From Saezia sanguinis (GTDB taxonomy: Bacteria; Pseudomonadota; Gammaproteobacteria; Burkholderiales; Burkholderiaceae_C), in assembly GCF_003991585.1 (NCBI RefSeq), contig NZ_PQSP01000004.1:182110-246109 (forward strand): a DNA stretch of 64,000 nt, given 5' to 3'. Under the pieces are notes generated by a model. That model saw nothing but the letters and a program-made list of their open reading frames with translations. It was not told the DNA's origin and did no database searches. The translations under genes were made by a program, and so were the position numbers. Shown here piece after piece: positions 45,266 through 54,514 of this stretch; position 1 is the first letter of the stretch, and each line of letters begins with the position of its first letter.

Positions 45266-47029
45266 TCATGCACCGTCGTCCATACCCTCCACCACAAAAC
45301 GCACACGCTGCTGGCCCTGCCATTCGTCAGCTTCCAGCCGGTAGGCCAGGGTTGCCCTTTGCGGCAGCGGCGCACTGCGGCCAAACCAGATACCGTCGAC
45401 CACCTGCTGCTGGTAGTTCAGTTTGAGCGCCAGGTGTTTTTCCCCGACAATGCGCTGCGAGAGTATCTGCAGCGGTTCACTGAAAACAGGGGCGGCAAAA
45501 CCGTTGCCCCATACCGCTGTTTGCAGCAGGTGTGCCGTTTGCGGTGTGCAATAGCTTGCAGGCAGCGGCCCGTCGGTTGGCAGTGTGCGCGCCAGCGTGG
45601 CGGCATCCAGCAACTCGGCGGCAATCTGTGCCAAAACACTGGCAAATGTTTCAAAGTCCTGTGCCCTGAGGGTGCAGCCCGCAGCCATGGCGTGCCCGCC
45701 AAACCGCAACAGCATACCGGGATGGCGCTTTTCCACCAGGTCCAGCGCATCACGCAGATGAAAACCCGCAATGGAGCGTCCGGAGCCTTTTAAGATCTGT
45801 TCCTGACCGGGCGCCTGGCTCGGGGCAAAAACAAACGCGGGGCGGTAAAACTTTTCTTTGATGCGCGAGGCCAGAATGCCGACCACGCCTTCGTGAAACC
45901 CGGCGTCATAAATAGCGATGGCCGCCGGCAATTGTGCGGCGCTGTCCAGTTGCTCATCAACCGTCAGGTGTTGTTCCAGCAGTACCAGCGAGCGCTCCAG
46001 CATGTCGGATTCAATGTCCTTGCGCTCGCGGTTGATCTGGTCCAGCGTACCTGCCAGGCGTGTTGCCAGTGCTGCATCGTCGGTGGTCAGGCATTCTATG
46101 CCGATGGTCATATCAGCCAGGCGTCCGGCGGCATTCAGGCGCGGCCCCAGCGCAAAACCCATGTCAAACGTGCTGGCACGCGCCGGGTTGCGACGCGCCA
46201 CCTGGAACAGCGCGGCCACGCCGGGCTGCATCTGGCCTTTGCGCATGCGCTCCAGCCCCTGTGCCACCAGGCGGCGGTTGTTGGCATCGAGCCGTACCAC
46301 ATCGGCCACGGTACCCAGCGCCACCAAATCAAGCAGTTTGTCCAGCCGGGGCTGTGTCTGCGCGTCAAAACGGCCGCGTGCGCGCAGTTCGGCCCGCAGG
46401 GCCAGCAGCACATAAAACATCACGCCCACACCGGCCATCGCCTTGCTGCTGAAGCTGCATTGCGGCGCATTGGGGTTGACGATGACATTGGCTTCAGGCA
46501 GTTTCACCTGTCCATCAACCAGCGCGGGCAGATGGTGGTCGGTAACCAGCACTTGCAAACCCAGTTGGCGGGCGTGTGCCACGCCTTCCAGGCTGGCAAT
46601 GCCGTTATCCACCGTAACCAGCAGCCCGGCACCGGTGGCCTTGACACGGTCTGCAATGGCCGCGGTCAGCCCGTAGCCGTCCACAACGCGGTCCGGCACC
46701 AGGTAGCTGAGCTGTTCACGCGCAAAACCCAGCATGGCCAGTCCGCGCAAAGCCACGCTGCAGGCGGTGGCACCGTCACAGTCGTAGTCTGCCACAATGC
46801 ACAGTTTGTGCTGCTGCTCCAGCGCGTCGGCCAGCAGCAAAGCCGCTTCATGCGTGCCTTCCAGCGTATCGGGTGGTAGCAGCCGTTTCAGGCTGGCATC
46901 CACCTCGTCGATGCTGCTGACGCCGCGTGCCGCATACAGGCGCGCCAGCAGCGGGTGTATGCCGGCCTGCTCAAGCTGCCACTGGGTGCGGGGAGGGATG
47001 TCGCGCGGAATTAAATGCATGAACGCCAT
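45266..47029 (-). CDS. recJ: Single-stranded-DNA exonuclease RecJ
   Basis: 587 residues (ATG 47020 also possible). 5'-3' ssDNA exonuclease in recombination and mismatch/base-excision repair. DHH-family motifs: VADYDCDGATA (81-86 DYDCDG), VTVDNGI, TDHH at 163-166, and the DHHA1 motif RFGGHAMAAGCTL near residue 445. The C-terminal OB-like domain reaches VRFVVEGMDD. It is followed on the other strand by the fourth MORN-type gene in convergent orientation. Confidence 0.96.
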   Translation of the reverse strand: MAFMHLIPRDIPPRTQWQLEQAGIHPLLARLYAARGVSSIDEVDASLKRLLPPDTLEGTHEAALLLADALEQQHKLCIVADYDCDGATACSVALRGLAMLGFAREQLSYLVPDRVVDGYGLTAAIADRVKATGAGLLVTVDNGIASLEGVAHARQLGLQVLVTDHHLPALVDGQVKLPEANVIVNPNAPQCSFSSKAMAGVGVMFYVLLALRAELRARGRFDAQTQPRLDKLLDLVALGTVADVVRLDANNRRLVAQGLERMRKGQMQPGVAALFQVARRNPARASTFDMGFALGPRLNAAGRLADMTIGIECLTTDDAALATRLAGTLDQINRERKDIESDMLERSLVLLEQHLTVDEQLDSAAQLPAAIAIYDAGFHEGVVGILASRIKEKFYRPAFVFAPSQAPGQEQILKGSGRSIAGFHLRDALDLVEKRHPGMLLRFGGHAMAAGCTLRAQDFETFASVLAQIAAELLDAATLARTLPTDGPLPASYCTPQTAHLLQTAVWGNGFAAPVFSEPLQILSQRIVGEKHLALKLNYQQQVVDGIWFGRSAPLPQRATLAYRLEADEWQGQQRVRFVVEGMDDGA

Positions 47030-47098
47030 TGTAATCGGATGCTGCTGCGGCGGCTTTTTCCCCGCAATGGTCCATATGCAAGGTGTTGAATCAGCGCG

Positions 47099-48043
47099 TT
47101 AAAGCGCTGCCAGAATCTGTACCGGCTCCGGTGGCTGGTGGAACCATTTCTGAATGCCGCCCCACAGGCTCTTTTGTCCCTGCCACTGCCAAAAACCGCA
47201 ACTGCCTGATAAAGTCAGTTGCACCGTCTGGCCGCTGCGGTAAGCTTCCAGCAGCGTGGCAATGGGGCCGGCATCCAGCGTTTGCCAGGTTTGCAGCCAT
47301 GCCGGGCCGTCGCCTTGCAGGGAGGGCAGGCGCAGGCTGTCATCCATGATCAGGTCTTGCGGCAGGTGTGCCTGTGCAGGCAGTATGCCGCAGCCGGAAA
47401 GCCAGATGCTGTTGACATCCGGCTCTCCGTTGTCACGCCGCTGCCGGTTTACCGCCAGGCGGTACAGCAGCATTTGCACCTCATTTTGCAGGCGGCGCAG
47501 TTCTTTGGCAGGCTCAGAGTCATCGGGCAACCAGTCGTCCACGTCCTGCCCGATGGCGCGGTCAATGCTGGCAGTAGCCAGTTGTTGCAACAGTTCATGT
47601 GTGGCATACCAGCGCAATGCCGTGCCCCATTGCAACTGCCAGCCTTGCGCGGACAACAGCGGTTGCACCGCATCAAACAAGGCACGCGATTCATCGTCGC
47701 TCAGGCGCAAATTCTCCGGCACGCTCATGCTGATCTGGTCCAGCCCCACTGTCCAATGCACAGGCGTGATCTCTGCCCAGCAGTGGCCGGCAGCATCCAG
47801 CCCCTGGGCTGCCATGTGCAGGCTGGCGGCGGGGAAGCGGCCATCATCGCAGGAAAGACCCATCAAATGTGCCAGCACACGTTCGTGCGGCATGTTCAGG
47901 CTGTACGGATCGCTTTTATCCAGCCCCCTGTCATTCAGGCGCGCGAGCAATTGCTGCAAGTTGGGCAGCTTCAGATGAGCGGCCAGCGCATCCGTATTGG
48001 GCGTGACGGCAACGCTGTGAGCGTGAGTAATCAATAAATGCAT
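47099..48043 (-). CDS. Hypothetical protein of a betaproteobacterial recJ-linked family
   Basis: 314 residues from ATG 48043 (ATG 48061 possible). It opens MHLLITHAHSVAVTPNTDAL and has a central pattern HCWAEITPVHWTVGLDQISM then VPENLRLSDDESRALFDAV and a Trp-rich C-terminus, which I recall from proteins annotated as regulatory or phosphoglycerate-mutase-like in this order of bacteria. It is located just upstream of recJ on the same strand, with about 70 bases between. The enzymatic role is unclear; catalytic motifs of true phosphoglycerate mutases are not seen. Confidence 0.65.
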   Translation of the reverse strand: MHLLITHAHSVAVTPNTDALAAHLKLPNLQQLLARLNDRGLDKSDPYSLNMPHERVLAHLMGLSCDDGRFPAASLHMAAQGLDAAGHCWAEITPVHWTVGLDQISMSVPENLRLSDDESRALFDAVQPLLSAQGWQLQWGTALRWYATHELLQQLATASIDRAIGQDVDDWLPDDSEPAKELRRLQNEVQMLLYRLAVNRQRRDNGEPDVNSIWLSGCGILPAQAHLPQDLIMDDSLRLPSLQGDGPAWLQTWQTLDAGPIATLLEAYRSGQTVQLTLSGSCGFWQWQGQKSLWGGIQKWFHQPPEPVQILAAL

Positions 48044-48390
48044 CGCGCTATTGTGTGCCATGGCAGGCACTCTGCGCAAGTACGGCAGGCAATGCCGCCG
48101 GTCAGGCAGGGGGCTTGCATTCCCTATGCTTGGGGGCAGGACGGCGGGCAGCCATATAAAGACCGCTTTTAAAAACACATGACCATATGCCCATACGCTG
48201 CCATCAAGCCACCACCTGCATACAACCAGCGTTTATAACCGGACTTTACCGTGCAGGAGGCTTATATGCCACCTTACTGCCCTGTCAGCCTGATCAGGCC
48301 GCAAATGACAATCCTGCCGGGCGCGCTATACTGGCAGACATATCAAGGACAAACAGACAACAGCAGCTATTGCCTTTAAAATGAACAGCT
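48044..48390. other. Intergenic stretch upstream of hrcA
   Basis: About 350 bases in divergent orientation. No CIRCE element (TTAGCACTC-N9-GAGTGCTAA) was found before hrcA. No other feature was recognised. Confidence 0.5.
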
Positions 48391-49428
48391 ATGGATGAGC
48401 GGTCGAGACTACTTCTGAAAACCCTGGTTGAGCGTTACATTGCAGACGGTCAGCCGGTGGGGTCGCGCACGCTTTCCAAAGCCTCCGGACTGGAACTCTC
48501 GCCAGCGACCATCCGCAACGTGATGGCCGATCTGGAAGAAATGGGGCTGATCACCAGCCCCCATACCTCGGCCGGGCGCATTCCCACACCGCGCGGTTAC
48601 CGCATTTTTGTCGACACCATGCTCACCGCCCACACGGCCAATGAACGTCTGGTGGCCGAAGTGCAGCGCAATGCCGGCCTGCCCAGCGGGCAGCCCAAAC
48701 AGGTGTTATCCGGCGCGGCACATATGCTCTCGGAACTTTCGCACTTTGTCGGGGTGGTCATGGCGCCACGCCACAACACCGCGTTTCGGCACATTGAATT
48801 CCTGCGGCTGGCAGCCAGGCGGATTTTGGTCATCATCGTGGCAACCGATGGCGATGTGCAAAACCGCATCATCCATACCGCGAATGACTATAACCAGAGC
48901 GAACTGGCCGAAGCGGCCAACTACCTCAACAGCAACTTTACCGGGCAGGCGCTGGACACGGTGCGCCACCAACTGGCCGGTGAAATTGAAGTGCTGCGCG
49001 GCGAAATCGTTGAGCTGATGCGCTCGGCGGTAGAGGCCAGCACCGGCAGCGACAATCAGGCCGAAGAGCAGGTCATGGTCTCCGGCGAGCGCAACCTGCT
49101 GCAGGTCAGCGACCTGGCCGGCGACCTGGAATCGCTGCGCAAACTGTTTGACCTGTTTGAACAGAAAACCCAGTGGCTGCAACTGCTGGACGTATCCGAC
49201 AAGGCCGAAGGCGTGCGCATCTTCATCGGTGGCGAAAGCCATGTGGTACCGTTTGAAGAACTCTCGGTGGTCACCGCGCCCTATGAAGTCAACGGGCAGA
49301 TTGTCGGCACGCTGGGCGTAATCGGCCCGACCCGCATGGCGTATGACCGCATGATCCAGATTGTCGACATCACCTCGCGGCTGGTTAGCAATGCACTGAG
49401 CTACAAGCCCGACGGCTCCGACGCCTGA
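48391..49428 (+). CDS. hrcA: Heat-inducible transcription repressor HrcA
   Basis: 345 residues. It represses groE/dnaK operons by binding CIRCE. The N-terminal winged helix has [21 protein letters not shown] then SRTLSK and [18 protein letters not shown], followed by [15 protein letters not shown], the standard signature. The C-terminal dimer/GAF-like domain includes VRIFIGGES and [15 protein letters not shown]. Full length. The next gene begins 2 bases after its stop. Confidence 0.97.
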   Translation: MDERSRLLLKTLVERYIADGQPVGSRTLSKASGLELSPATIRNVMADLEEMGLITSPHTSAGRIPTPRGYRIFVDTMLTAHTANERLVAEVQRNAGLPSGQPKQVLSGAAHMLSELSHFVGVVMAPRHNTAFRHIEFLRLAARRILVIIVATDGDVQNRIIHTANDYNQSELAEAANYLNSNFTGQALDTVRHQLAGEIEVLRGEIVELMRSAVEASTGSDNQAEEQVMVSGERNLLQVSDLAGDLESLRKLFDLFEQKTQWLQLLDVSDKAEGVRIFIGGESHVVPFEELSVVTAPYEVNGQIVGTLGVIGPTRMAYDRMIQIVDITSRLVSNALSYKPDGSDA

Positions 49429-49430
49429 GC

Positions 49431-49973
49431 ATGGCCAAAAGCTGGGGCAAAATCAAAAAAGAACTGGAACAGCACTGGATGTGCGAAGCCACACGTGGCC
49501 GTGTCAGCTACTTTCTCACGCGTTACCGCCAGGCGCACGACCTGCGCGGACGCGTTGCCGTTCTCATTGATGGTAAAGAAGTGCTACAGAGCTCAGACCT
49601 GGAAACCGAATGCGAGAACCCCGGCCTTTGGGGGCGTGCAGAACAGCAGGGCATGAACCCGGTCATGCTGGCCGCTTACGAAAAAGGCCAGTTTCACACC
49701 AGCCTGTTTGAAGAAAGCTACCAGGCCTACACCAGCCAGAGCCTGCAGGACAATATCCAGTCAGCCGACCCGCTGGTGCGGCTGTTCACACTGTTTGACC
49801 GGCGCATCGGCAGGCAGCAGATCAAAACACTCAAAAACACGCTCGTAGGCAATGCACCGTTTCTGCAAACATTCTATGCATTTCGCCTGCAGTGCGAATT
49901 TCTTGCAAACACACCAGCCAGTCCAAAAGCACTGCCTGCTGAACAGCTTAAAAATAACGACTTAAAACAGTGA
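49431..49973 (+). CDS. SF0329-like hypothetical protein
   Basis: 180 residues. N-terminal KSWGKIKKELEQHWMCEATR, then GRVSYFLTRYRQAHDLRGRV with V-L-I-D-G-K-E, resembles the small family annotated SF0329 (W-S-K-L-K...P-A-L-x-G-R-V-x-Y-x-x-T-R-Y). The C-terminal helical part ...LFDRRIGRQQIKTLKN is conserved in style. Function unknown. It is two bases after hrcA, so translation is probably coupled, and it ends about 135 bases before the tRNA gene. Confidence 0.75.
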   Translation: MAKSWGKIKKELEQHWMCEATRGRVSYFLTRYRQAHDLRGRVAVLIDGKEVLQSSDLETECENPGLWGRAEQQGMNPVMLAAYEKGQFHTSLFEESYQAYTSQSLQDNIQSADPLVRLFTLFDRRIGRQQIKTLKNTLVGNAPFLQTFYAFRLQCEFLANTPASPKALPAEQLKNNDLKQ

Positions 49974-50109
49974 CCATCCCGGCGAAGCCGGAATAAAAGA
50001 AGTGCCCGAAACGGCAAACGCTATGTGAACGCCTGCTATTTTCAACTGGTTGCGTTACAGTATATAATCACACCTTTTGAGGCGATTGCCTTATCACAGA
50101 AAAAATATC

Positions 50110-50188
<79 letters not shown>

Positions 50189-50263
50189 AAATATAATAAA
50201 ATCAAAACTATAAATCAGCAGTCGTATCAGACTGCTTTTTTATTTGCGGAAATTTTTCCGCAA

Positions 50264-50452
50264 TTATTTTACTGGCTTCACCTTGGCACCAACTGTGCCC
50301 CTGACATAATGATCAGTCATGGCCTCGGTTGTGTGCCCCAGTAACTTCTGAGCGCTGCGAATGTCCTGCATATCATCAACCTGTGTCGTGGCCTTAGCCC
50401 GCATGTCACGCAGTTGAAAATCCTTTTTGTCCACCTTAGCGGCGGCTCTGGT
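50264..50452 (-). pseudogene. Tyrosine integrase, C-terminal fragment (remnant 1)
   Basis: Minus strand, about 60 codons ending at stop 50264-50266. It reads VDKKDFQLRDMRAKATT, then LLGHTTEAMTDHYVR, ending VGAKVKPVK: the R of the H/R-D-x-R box, the second-box H and the nucleophile Tyr of tyrosine recombinases. The N-terminal and central parts are missing, replaced by a tail-fibre-like Gly-rich frame on the plus strand at 50441-50524. It lies just inside the tRNA att copy, as expected for the integrase of the lost element. Confidence 0.88.
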
Positions 50453-50524
50453 GGTGCAGCATCAGGAGCGACCGCAGTGGCTCTTGGCGGCAGCGGTGGG
50501 CCCGGGAAGAATTATTGTCGCTGA
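50441..50524 (+). pseudogene. Tail-fibre-like 3' end fragment
   Basis: A short open frame, GGSGGAASGATAVALGG then SGGPGKNYCR and stop. Gly/Ser/Ala-rich C-termini of this kind are common in phage tail fibres and tail-tip adhesins. It directly abuts the integrase fragment, marking a recombination junction. Confidence 0.4.
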
Positions 50525-50563
50525 ATATATTTTGTCCTAATCGTGGCGTTATAATTTTGACCC

Positions 50564-52528
50564 ATGATCTATAAACCTGAAATTGACGGACTGCGTGCCA
50601 TTGCTGTTTTGCTGGTGCTTTTGTGCCATGTGGGGCTGGCTTTCCCAGGCGGCTACATTGGCGTGGATGTCTTCTTTGTTATTTCGGGTTTTTTAATCAC
50701 CAGCATTCTGGTGTCGGATTACGAAAACAGGCGGTTTAATCTGGTCAGGTTTTATGCCAAGCGATTTATCCGCCTTTATCCAGCACTTTTGGTTGTGATT
50801 GTTTTGGTGTGTGCAGCAGCGTTTTGTTTAGCGGATCAAAAACTATTAAAAACAGTATTACATTCTGGTAGTTATGCAACTGCTTCTATATCCAATGCCT
50901 ATTTCAGCAAGAATTTAGGATATTTTGATTTAGGGACTCAGTTTCAACCTTTTCTGCATACATGGACATTGGGTGTTGAGTGGCAGTATTACCTGCTGGC
51001 TCCTGTTTTAATCTGGATTCTGCTCAAGCATTCTAAAGAGGCTCTGATCATCGGGTTGGCTGTAGTTGCAGGTTTTTCGCTGATGTTTTCCCAAATCGGG
51101 GTAGAGCAAACACCAAATACAGCATATTACCTTTTGCCATATCGGGCTTTTGAATTGTGCATCGGGTCCTTACTGGTGTTTATTTATCACAGGGTACTCC
51201 ATGCTATTACGGCGGCAGTTTTGTGTATTGTTGGGTTAATTGCAATACTGGCAGCAGCATTTTTATATTCTGCACAAACACCATTTCCGGGGTATGCAGC
51301 GTTGCTTCCGACTGTAGGGGCGGCGGCTGTGATTTACGGGGCTGGTGGATTTGCCAAAGGGAACCTGCTGCGCTGTGCTCCCGTTGTTTACATTGGAAAA
51401 ATTTCTTACTCAATCTATCTGACACACTGGCCGCTGATTGTTTTTTATCAGTATCTGCTGGTTACACGACCAATGGCGTGGGGAGACAGGATTGTTTTGC
51501 TTGGACTTTCAATTCTGTCAGGTATGGCGCTTTACCATGGCATTGAATCAAAAGTCACCTGGAAAAAGATCGGCAAAAAATGGCTTTGGTGCATTGGTCT
51601 GATCGTTCTGAGTGTGGCGATCGCTTTGGGGGCAAAGTGGGGTTATAAAAATATAGATGCATTCAGATGGCGGGTGACAGGGCTGAGTGCTGAAGAATCT
51701 CAGTTTGTCGAGAGAAAATATGTAGTGCTTGACAAGCTGGGGGACGCTGATGGGCAACCCGCGGCCGTTTTGTTGGCTGACAGCATGGGGTACAACTATG
51801 CTATTGGTTTTGATCATCTCATGGCAGATAGCGGGTATTATTTCAAACTGGCACTCAGAGGGACGTGCTGGATGGTTGATGCAGAATATACGTTTAATAA
51901 TGCACTTCATCTAGATCCTGCAGATATAAATAAATGTAGAGATACTTACCGGCGAGGACTCTCGTATCTGGAAGGGAACAACCTGCCCTTAATACTTGCA
52001 CAGGAGTGGATGTACAAAGATGCTTTGCTGCAAGGTGATCAACCCATATATATTTACCCTGGAAATGATGAGTACTATGATTTCATTTTAGGCAGGCTCA
52101 AAGCTTTGCGGGAGAGGATGGGAGATAGAAAGATCATCCTCATTGGTGTCCCGCCATATCATTACAGTAACAATGATGAACGCAAAAATACAGGATGCAG
52201 AGGACGCCCCACGTTCTTGGTGGATGTGTGTCAATTTGCCAATGATGAAACGTATCTCATCGAAGAAACATACACCTACCGGATGAACAATATGCTTCGT
52301 CAGTTTGCGCAAGAACACCCCAACACATATTACATTGACACATCAAATATTATTTGTCCTGATGGAATATGCAGTACAAAAAATGATGACAGGTACTACC
52401 AACTGAATGACATCAATCATTTTTCGTACAAAGGCTCCGTGCTCGTGGCTCCTATGCTGATGCAGCAGATTGAGGAGATTATCGGCGTTAAGCTTCACCG
52501 GGACAATTCATTGCGTCAAGCAATGTAA
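50564..52528 (+). CDS. OafA/YrhL-type O-acyltransferase with SGNH domain
   Basis: 654 residues. The N-terminal acyltransferase-3 domain (about 1-330, ten membrane segments) starts YKPEIDGLRAIAVLLVLLCH (the R and H of the conserved R/H pair) followed by IGVDVFFVISGFL. The C-terminal periplasmic SGNH-like domain (about 390-645) has AVLLADSMGYNY (nucleophile-Ser block), and DINHFSYKGS with the Asp/His block near the end. Such proteins O-acetylate LPS O-antigen or other surface glycans, and are typical phage-borne serotype converters. Lower G+C than flanking genes; located in a tRNA-associated island. Confidence 0.93.
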   Translation: MIYKPEIDGLRAIAVLLVLLCHVGLAFPGGYIGVDVFFVISGFLITSILVSDYENRRFNLVRFYAKRFIRLYPALLVVIVLVCAAAFCLADQKLLKTVLHSGSYATASISNAYFSKNLGYFDLGTQFQPFLHTWTLGVEWQYYLLAPVLIWILLKHSKEALIIGLAVVAGFSLMFSQIGVEQTPNTAYYLLPYRAFELCIGSLLVFIYHRVLHAITAAVLCIVGLIAILAAAFLYSAQTPFPGYAALLPTVGAAAVIYGAGGFAKGNLLRCAPVVYIGKISYSIYLTHWPLIVFYQYLLVTRPMAWGDRIVLLGLSILSGMALYHGIESKVTWKKIGKKWLWCIGLIVLSVAIALGAKWGYKNIDAFRWRVTGLSAEESQFVERKYVVLDKLGDADGQPAAVLLADSMGYNYAIGFDHLMADSGYYFKLALRGTCWMVDAEYTFNNALHLDPADINKCRDTYRRGLSYLEGNNLPLILAQEWMYKDALLQGDQPIYIYPGNDEYYDFILGRLKALRERMGDRKIILIGVPPYHYSNNDERKNTGCRGRPTFLVDVCQFANDETYLIEETYTYRMNNMLRQFAQEHPNTYYIDTSNIICPDGICSTKNDDRYYQLNDINHFSYKGSVLVAPMLMQQIEEIIGVKLHRDNSLRQAM

Positions 52529-52545
52529 ATTGAAAGGCAATATCA

Positions 52546-52788
52546 ATGACCAATGGATATATCAGAAAAATGAAGGCAATCTATACGCCCAGTGGCATTT
52601 TGATGGGCGGCGGTGGTCGTGATGGTGTTGCTAAAGGTGCCGTGGGTGTACCTGGCTTGGGAACAGGCGATTCCATGGGCGGTGGCGGCGGCGCTAAATG
52701 GGCTGTAGTCGTAACAGGCTCAGATATTTGTGACAAGTACGAAACCGGCCAATTAGAGCTGCAACAGGAGCAGCCTGTGAGTCGATAA
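52546..52788 (+). CDS. Small Gly-rich protein, tail-fibre-like end
   Basis: 80 residues. Gly-rich blocks (ILMGGGGRDG, MGGGGGAKWAVVVTG) and a C-terminal LELQQEQPVSR. The 3' end is homologous to 58788-58814 (QQAQPVGR then stop) in the second copy of the island, and the Gly-rich style matches the fragment at 50441-50524. It may be the detached end of a tail-fibre gene rather than an independent protein. Confidence 0.4.
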   Translation: MTNGYIRKMKAIYTPSGILMGGGGRDGVAKGAVGVPGLGTGDSMGGGGGAKWAVVVTGSDICDKYETGQLELQQEQPVSR

Positions 52789-52832
52789 AAAACCAGTCCC
52801 CTTTGGGGATGGGGAAGTAACAGATAAAAGGT

Positions 52833-52855
52833 AGCCGCCTACGGGTGGCTTTTTT
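52833..52855 (+). terminator. Intrinsic terminator
   Basis: AGCCGCC/GGTGGCT stem, loop of 4 bases, then five T. It ends the acyltransferase/Gly-rich transcript. Confidence 0.8.
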
Positions 52856-52975
52856 ATTTAGCAGTAAAAAGACGGGCGACCTGATCTGAGTTGGATATGT
52901 GCTCTGACCGGAGCTGTTATATAAGGAATAATTTATCATGATAGACTACCGTAATAATTCATAAGGAGATAAACA

Positions 52976-53362
52976 ATGCGTTATTTATGGATTGCAATCA
53001 TCTCATTGGTTTTTTCAATTACAGCGTTTGCACAATACCAAGGTCCAGGAACAAATCAAGGTGGTTTTGTGGGACCTTCTGCACTGACCGAGGTATCCAA
53101 GGCATCACAGGTTGGCAATGCACAAGAAGATGCCCCTTGTATTTTGGTCGGCAACATCGTTGAAAGGCTTAACCGTGATCGCTATACATTCAAAGATGAA
53201 AGTGGAACTGTGGTAGTGAATATTCCTCCGCATGTATTTAGTAATACAACTGTGACTCCTGAAACTAAAATCCGTTTGATTGGAGAAGTTGGAGGAAAGC
53301 GTCACTCAGATCAACGTCAAGATCCACATGTGCGCGTAAGGTATCTAGAGGTAGTGAAATAA
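52976..53362 (+). CDS. YgiW/YdeI (BOF) family periplasmic OB-fold protein
   Basis: 128 residues. Signal peptide with cleavage after AFA near residue 20. The mature part matches the bacterial OB-fold family: YQGPG...GGFVGPSALTEVSKASQ, then CILVGNIVERLNRDRYTFKD, then GTVVVNIPPHVF, VTPETKIRLIGEV and a final R-V-R-Y-L-E-V. Members are small stress-tolerance proteins in the periplasm. RBS and terminator (53382-53404) frame it as a single transcription unit, a likely cargo gene of the island. Confidence 0.88.
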   Translation: MRYLWIAIISLVFSITAFAQYQGPGTNQGGFVGPSALTEVSKASQVGNAQEDAPCILVGNIVERLNRDRYTFKDESGTVVVNIPPHVFSNTTVTPETKIRLIGEVGGKRHSDQRQDPHVRVRYLEVVK

Positions 53363-53381
53363 CTTCCCTTCTAAAACATAC

Positions 53382-53404
53382 AACCGCCTTCGGGCGGTTT
53401 TTTC
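53382..53404 (+). terminator. Intrinsic terminator
   Basis: AACCGCC/GGGCGGTT stem with a 3-base loop and a T run. It ends the OB-fold gene. Confidence 0.9.
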
Positions 53405-53462
53405 GTTCACATTACTCACTGTTTGGCTACGATCATAGAACTTCATTCTTATAGGAGTTAGT

Positions 53463-53876
53463 ATGAAGACAGCAGCAAAAAAATTGGCGTTAACTTTTAG
53501 TTTGGTAGTAGCATGCTCTGCAGTTGTTGCTCAGGCTGATCGGACCAGCGATCAGTTTAAATCTAACCTATCACTTATAACAGGTGGGCCATACGAGGTC
53601 AGTGGAACCGTGGCACAAATATGTCAGGAAGCAGCAAGAATTCAAAGTAATAATCCTGGGCGTTATTTCTATACTTCATTAGGTGGATATGTGACAGAGG
53701 GGGAAGCTGGACCTTCCAAAGAGTGGGAGGGAAACATTCTTTGTAGAATGAGTTTTGTTGGCAAACAAAATCCGCAAGAAAAAGGTGAGGAATCAGGGTA
53801 TACCCGTAAAGGATTAGTTAGATGCGTAACTGGCAAGTTGGTAAATGGCAGTGACTATTGCATTATTAAAGAATAG
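53463..53876 (+). CDS. Secreted hypothetical protein
   Basis: 137 residues. RBS TAGGAG before the ATG. Signal peptide MKTAAKKLALTFSLVVACSAVVAQA. The mature part has four cysteines (QICQEA, LCRMSF, RCVTGK, DYCIIKE). No family recognised. It is a cargo gene between the OB-fold gene and the lysis cassette. Confidence 0.65.
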   Translation: MKTAAKKLALTFSLVVACSAVVAQADRTSDQFKSNLSLITGGPYEVSGTVAQICQEAARIQSNNPGRYFYTSLGGYVTEGEAGPSKEWEGNILCRMSFVGKQNPQEKGEESGYTRKGLVRCVTGKLVNGSDYCIIKE

Positions 53877-53977
53877 GGTAAGACTACTTTGTTGAGGCTA
53901 TAGAAGAATGTCAAATTCTTAGCAATAGCATCCTCAACATTCTTGGTGGTGGATTTTTGTTCACCTAATGATATGGC

Positions 53978-54008
53978 AGCCGTCTACGATGAAGTAGGCG
54001 GCTTTTTT
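53978..54008 (+). terminator. Intrinsic terminator upstream of the lysis cassette (copy 1)
   Basis: AGCCGTCTAC pairs with GTAGGCGGCT around a short loop, then a T run. The same hairpin recurs at 59075-59107 and 60237-60266, each time about 50-60 bases before or at the position of the holin start, so it belongs to the cassette. Confidence 0.85.
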
Positions 54009-54038
54009 ATTGGGCAAAAGAAAAACACAGGATATGAA

Positions 54039-54257
54039 ATGCAAAACCTATTCAAGACAGTGAAAGGCCATGTGATACAGGCAATCGGAGTACCTGCCGC
54101 AGGAGTCGGAAGCTTCCTGGTGATATCTATGCAGGACGATGTGTTCAGGGTATTGGGGGTGACTCTATCGAACTGGTGTCTGATCGTGTCGTTTATTTAC
54201 GGGCTGTTTCAACTTGCGATGGCAATCAAAAAGCACGCACGAAAGGACGACGAATGA
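54039..54257 (+). CDS. Phage holin
   Basis: 72 residues from ATG 54039. Short N-terminal amphipathic helix MQNLFKTVKGHVIQAIGV, one to two hydrophobic segments (VPAAGVGSFLVISM; LSNWCLIVSFIYGLFQLAMA) and a basic/acidic tail KKHARKDDE: the class II-like layout of small holins. Position directly before an endolysin gene supports the call. It overlaps the next gene by 4 bases (ATGA). Confidence 0.8.
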   Translation: MQNLFKTVKGHVIQAIGVPAAGVGSFLVISMQDDVFRVLGVTLSNWCLIVSFIYGLFQLAMAIKKHARKDDE

Positions 54258-54514
54258 TCACTACAGCAAAAGTCATTACCCCGTTTGTGTGTGCTGGCGC
54301 CGGATTGCTTGGGGCTCCTGTTACCGTCATGGCTCTGACGATCTTGGCAGTAGTCGCCATGTTCTGTACAGATATATGGGGTGCGGTAAAACCTAAGTTT
54401 TATAGCATCTGCAGGCGCAGACGTTTTCTATCCCGGCAGACGAACCGGGTCAACTGGCCTAATCAGGCACATGAACTGCCGCCAATTGAATATGAGGAAG
54501 TGAAATGGTACTGA
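54254..54514 (+). CDS. Second small membrane protein of the lysis cassette
   Basis: 86 residues from ATG 54254. One or two hydrophobic segments (VITPFVCAGAGLLGAPVTVM; ALTILAVVAMFCTDIWGAV) are followed by a strongly basic stretch (CRRRRFLSRQTNRVN). It overlaps the holin stop and the endolysin start, so it is translationally coupled. It could be an antiholin or the second component of a holin pair; the role is inferred from position only. Confidence 0.65.
   Translation: MITTAKVITPFVCAGAGLLGAPVTVMALTILAVVAMFCTDIWGAVKPKFYSICRRRRFLSRQTNRVNWPNQAHELPPIEYEEVKWY

Noticed and set aside
45893..46879. 328-codon open frame on the plus strand
   Set aside because: It lies wholly antisense to recJ, is rich in His/Gln/Arg typical of a shadow frame, and has no RBS or family match.
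48044..48390. CIRCE operator before hrcA
   Set aside because: The consensus inverted repeat is not present.
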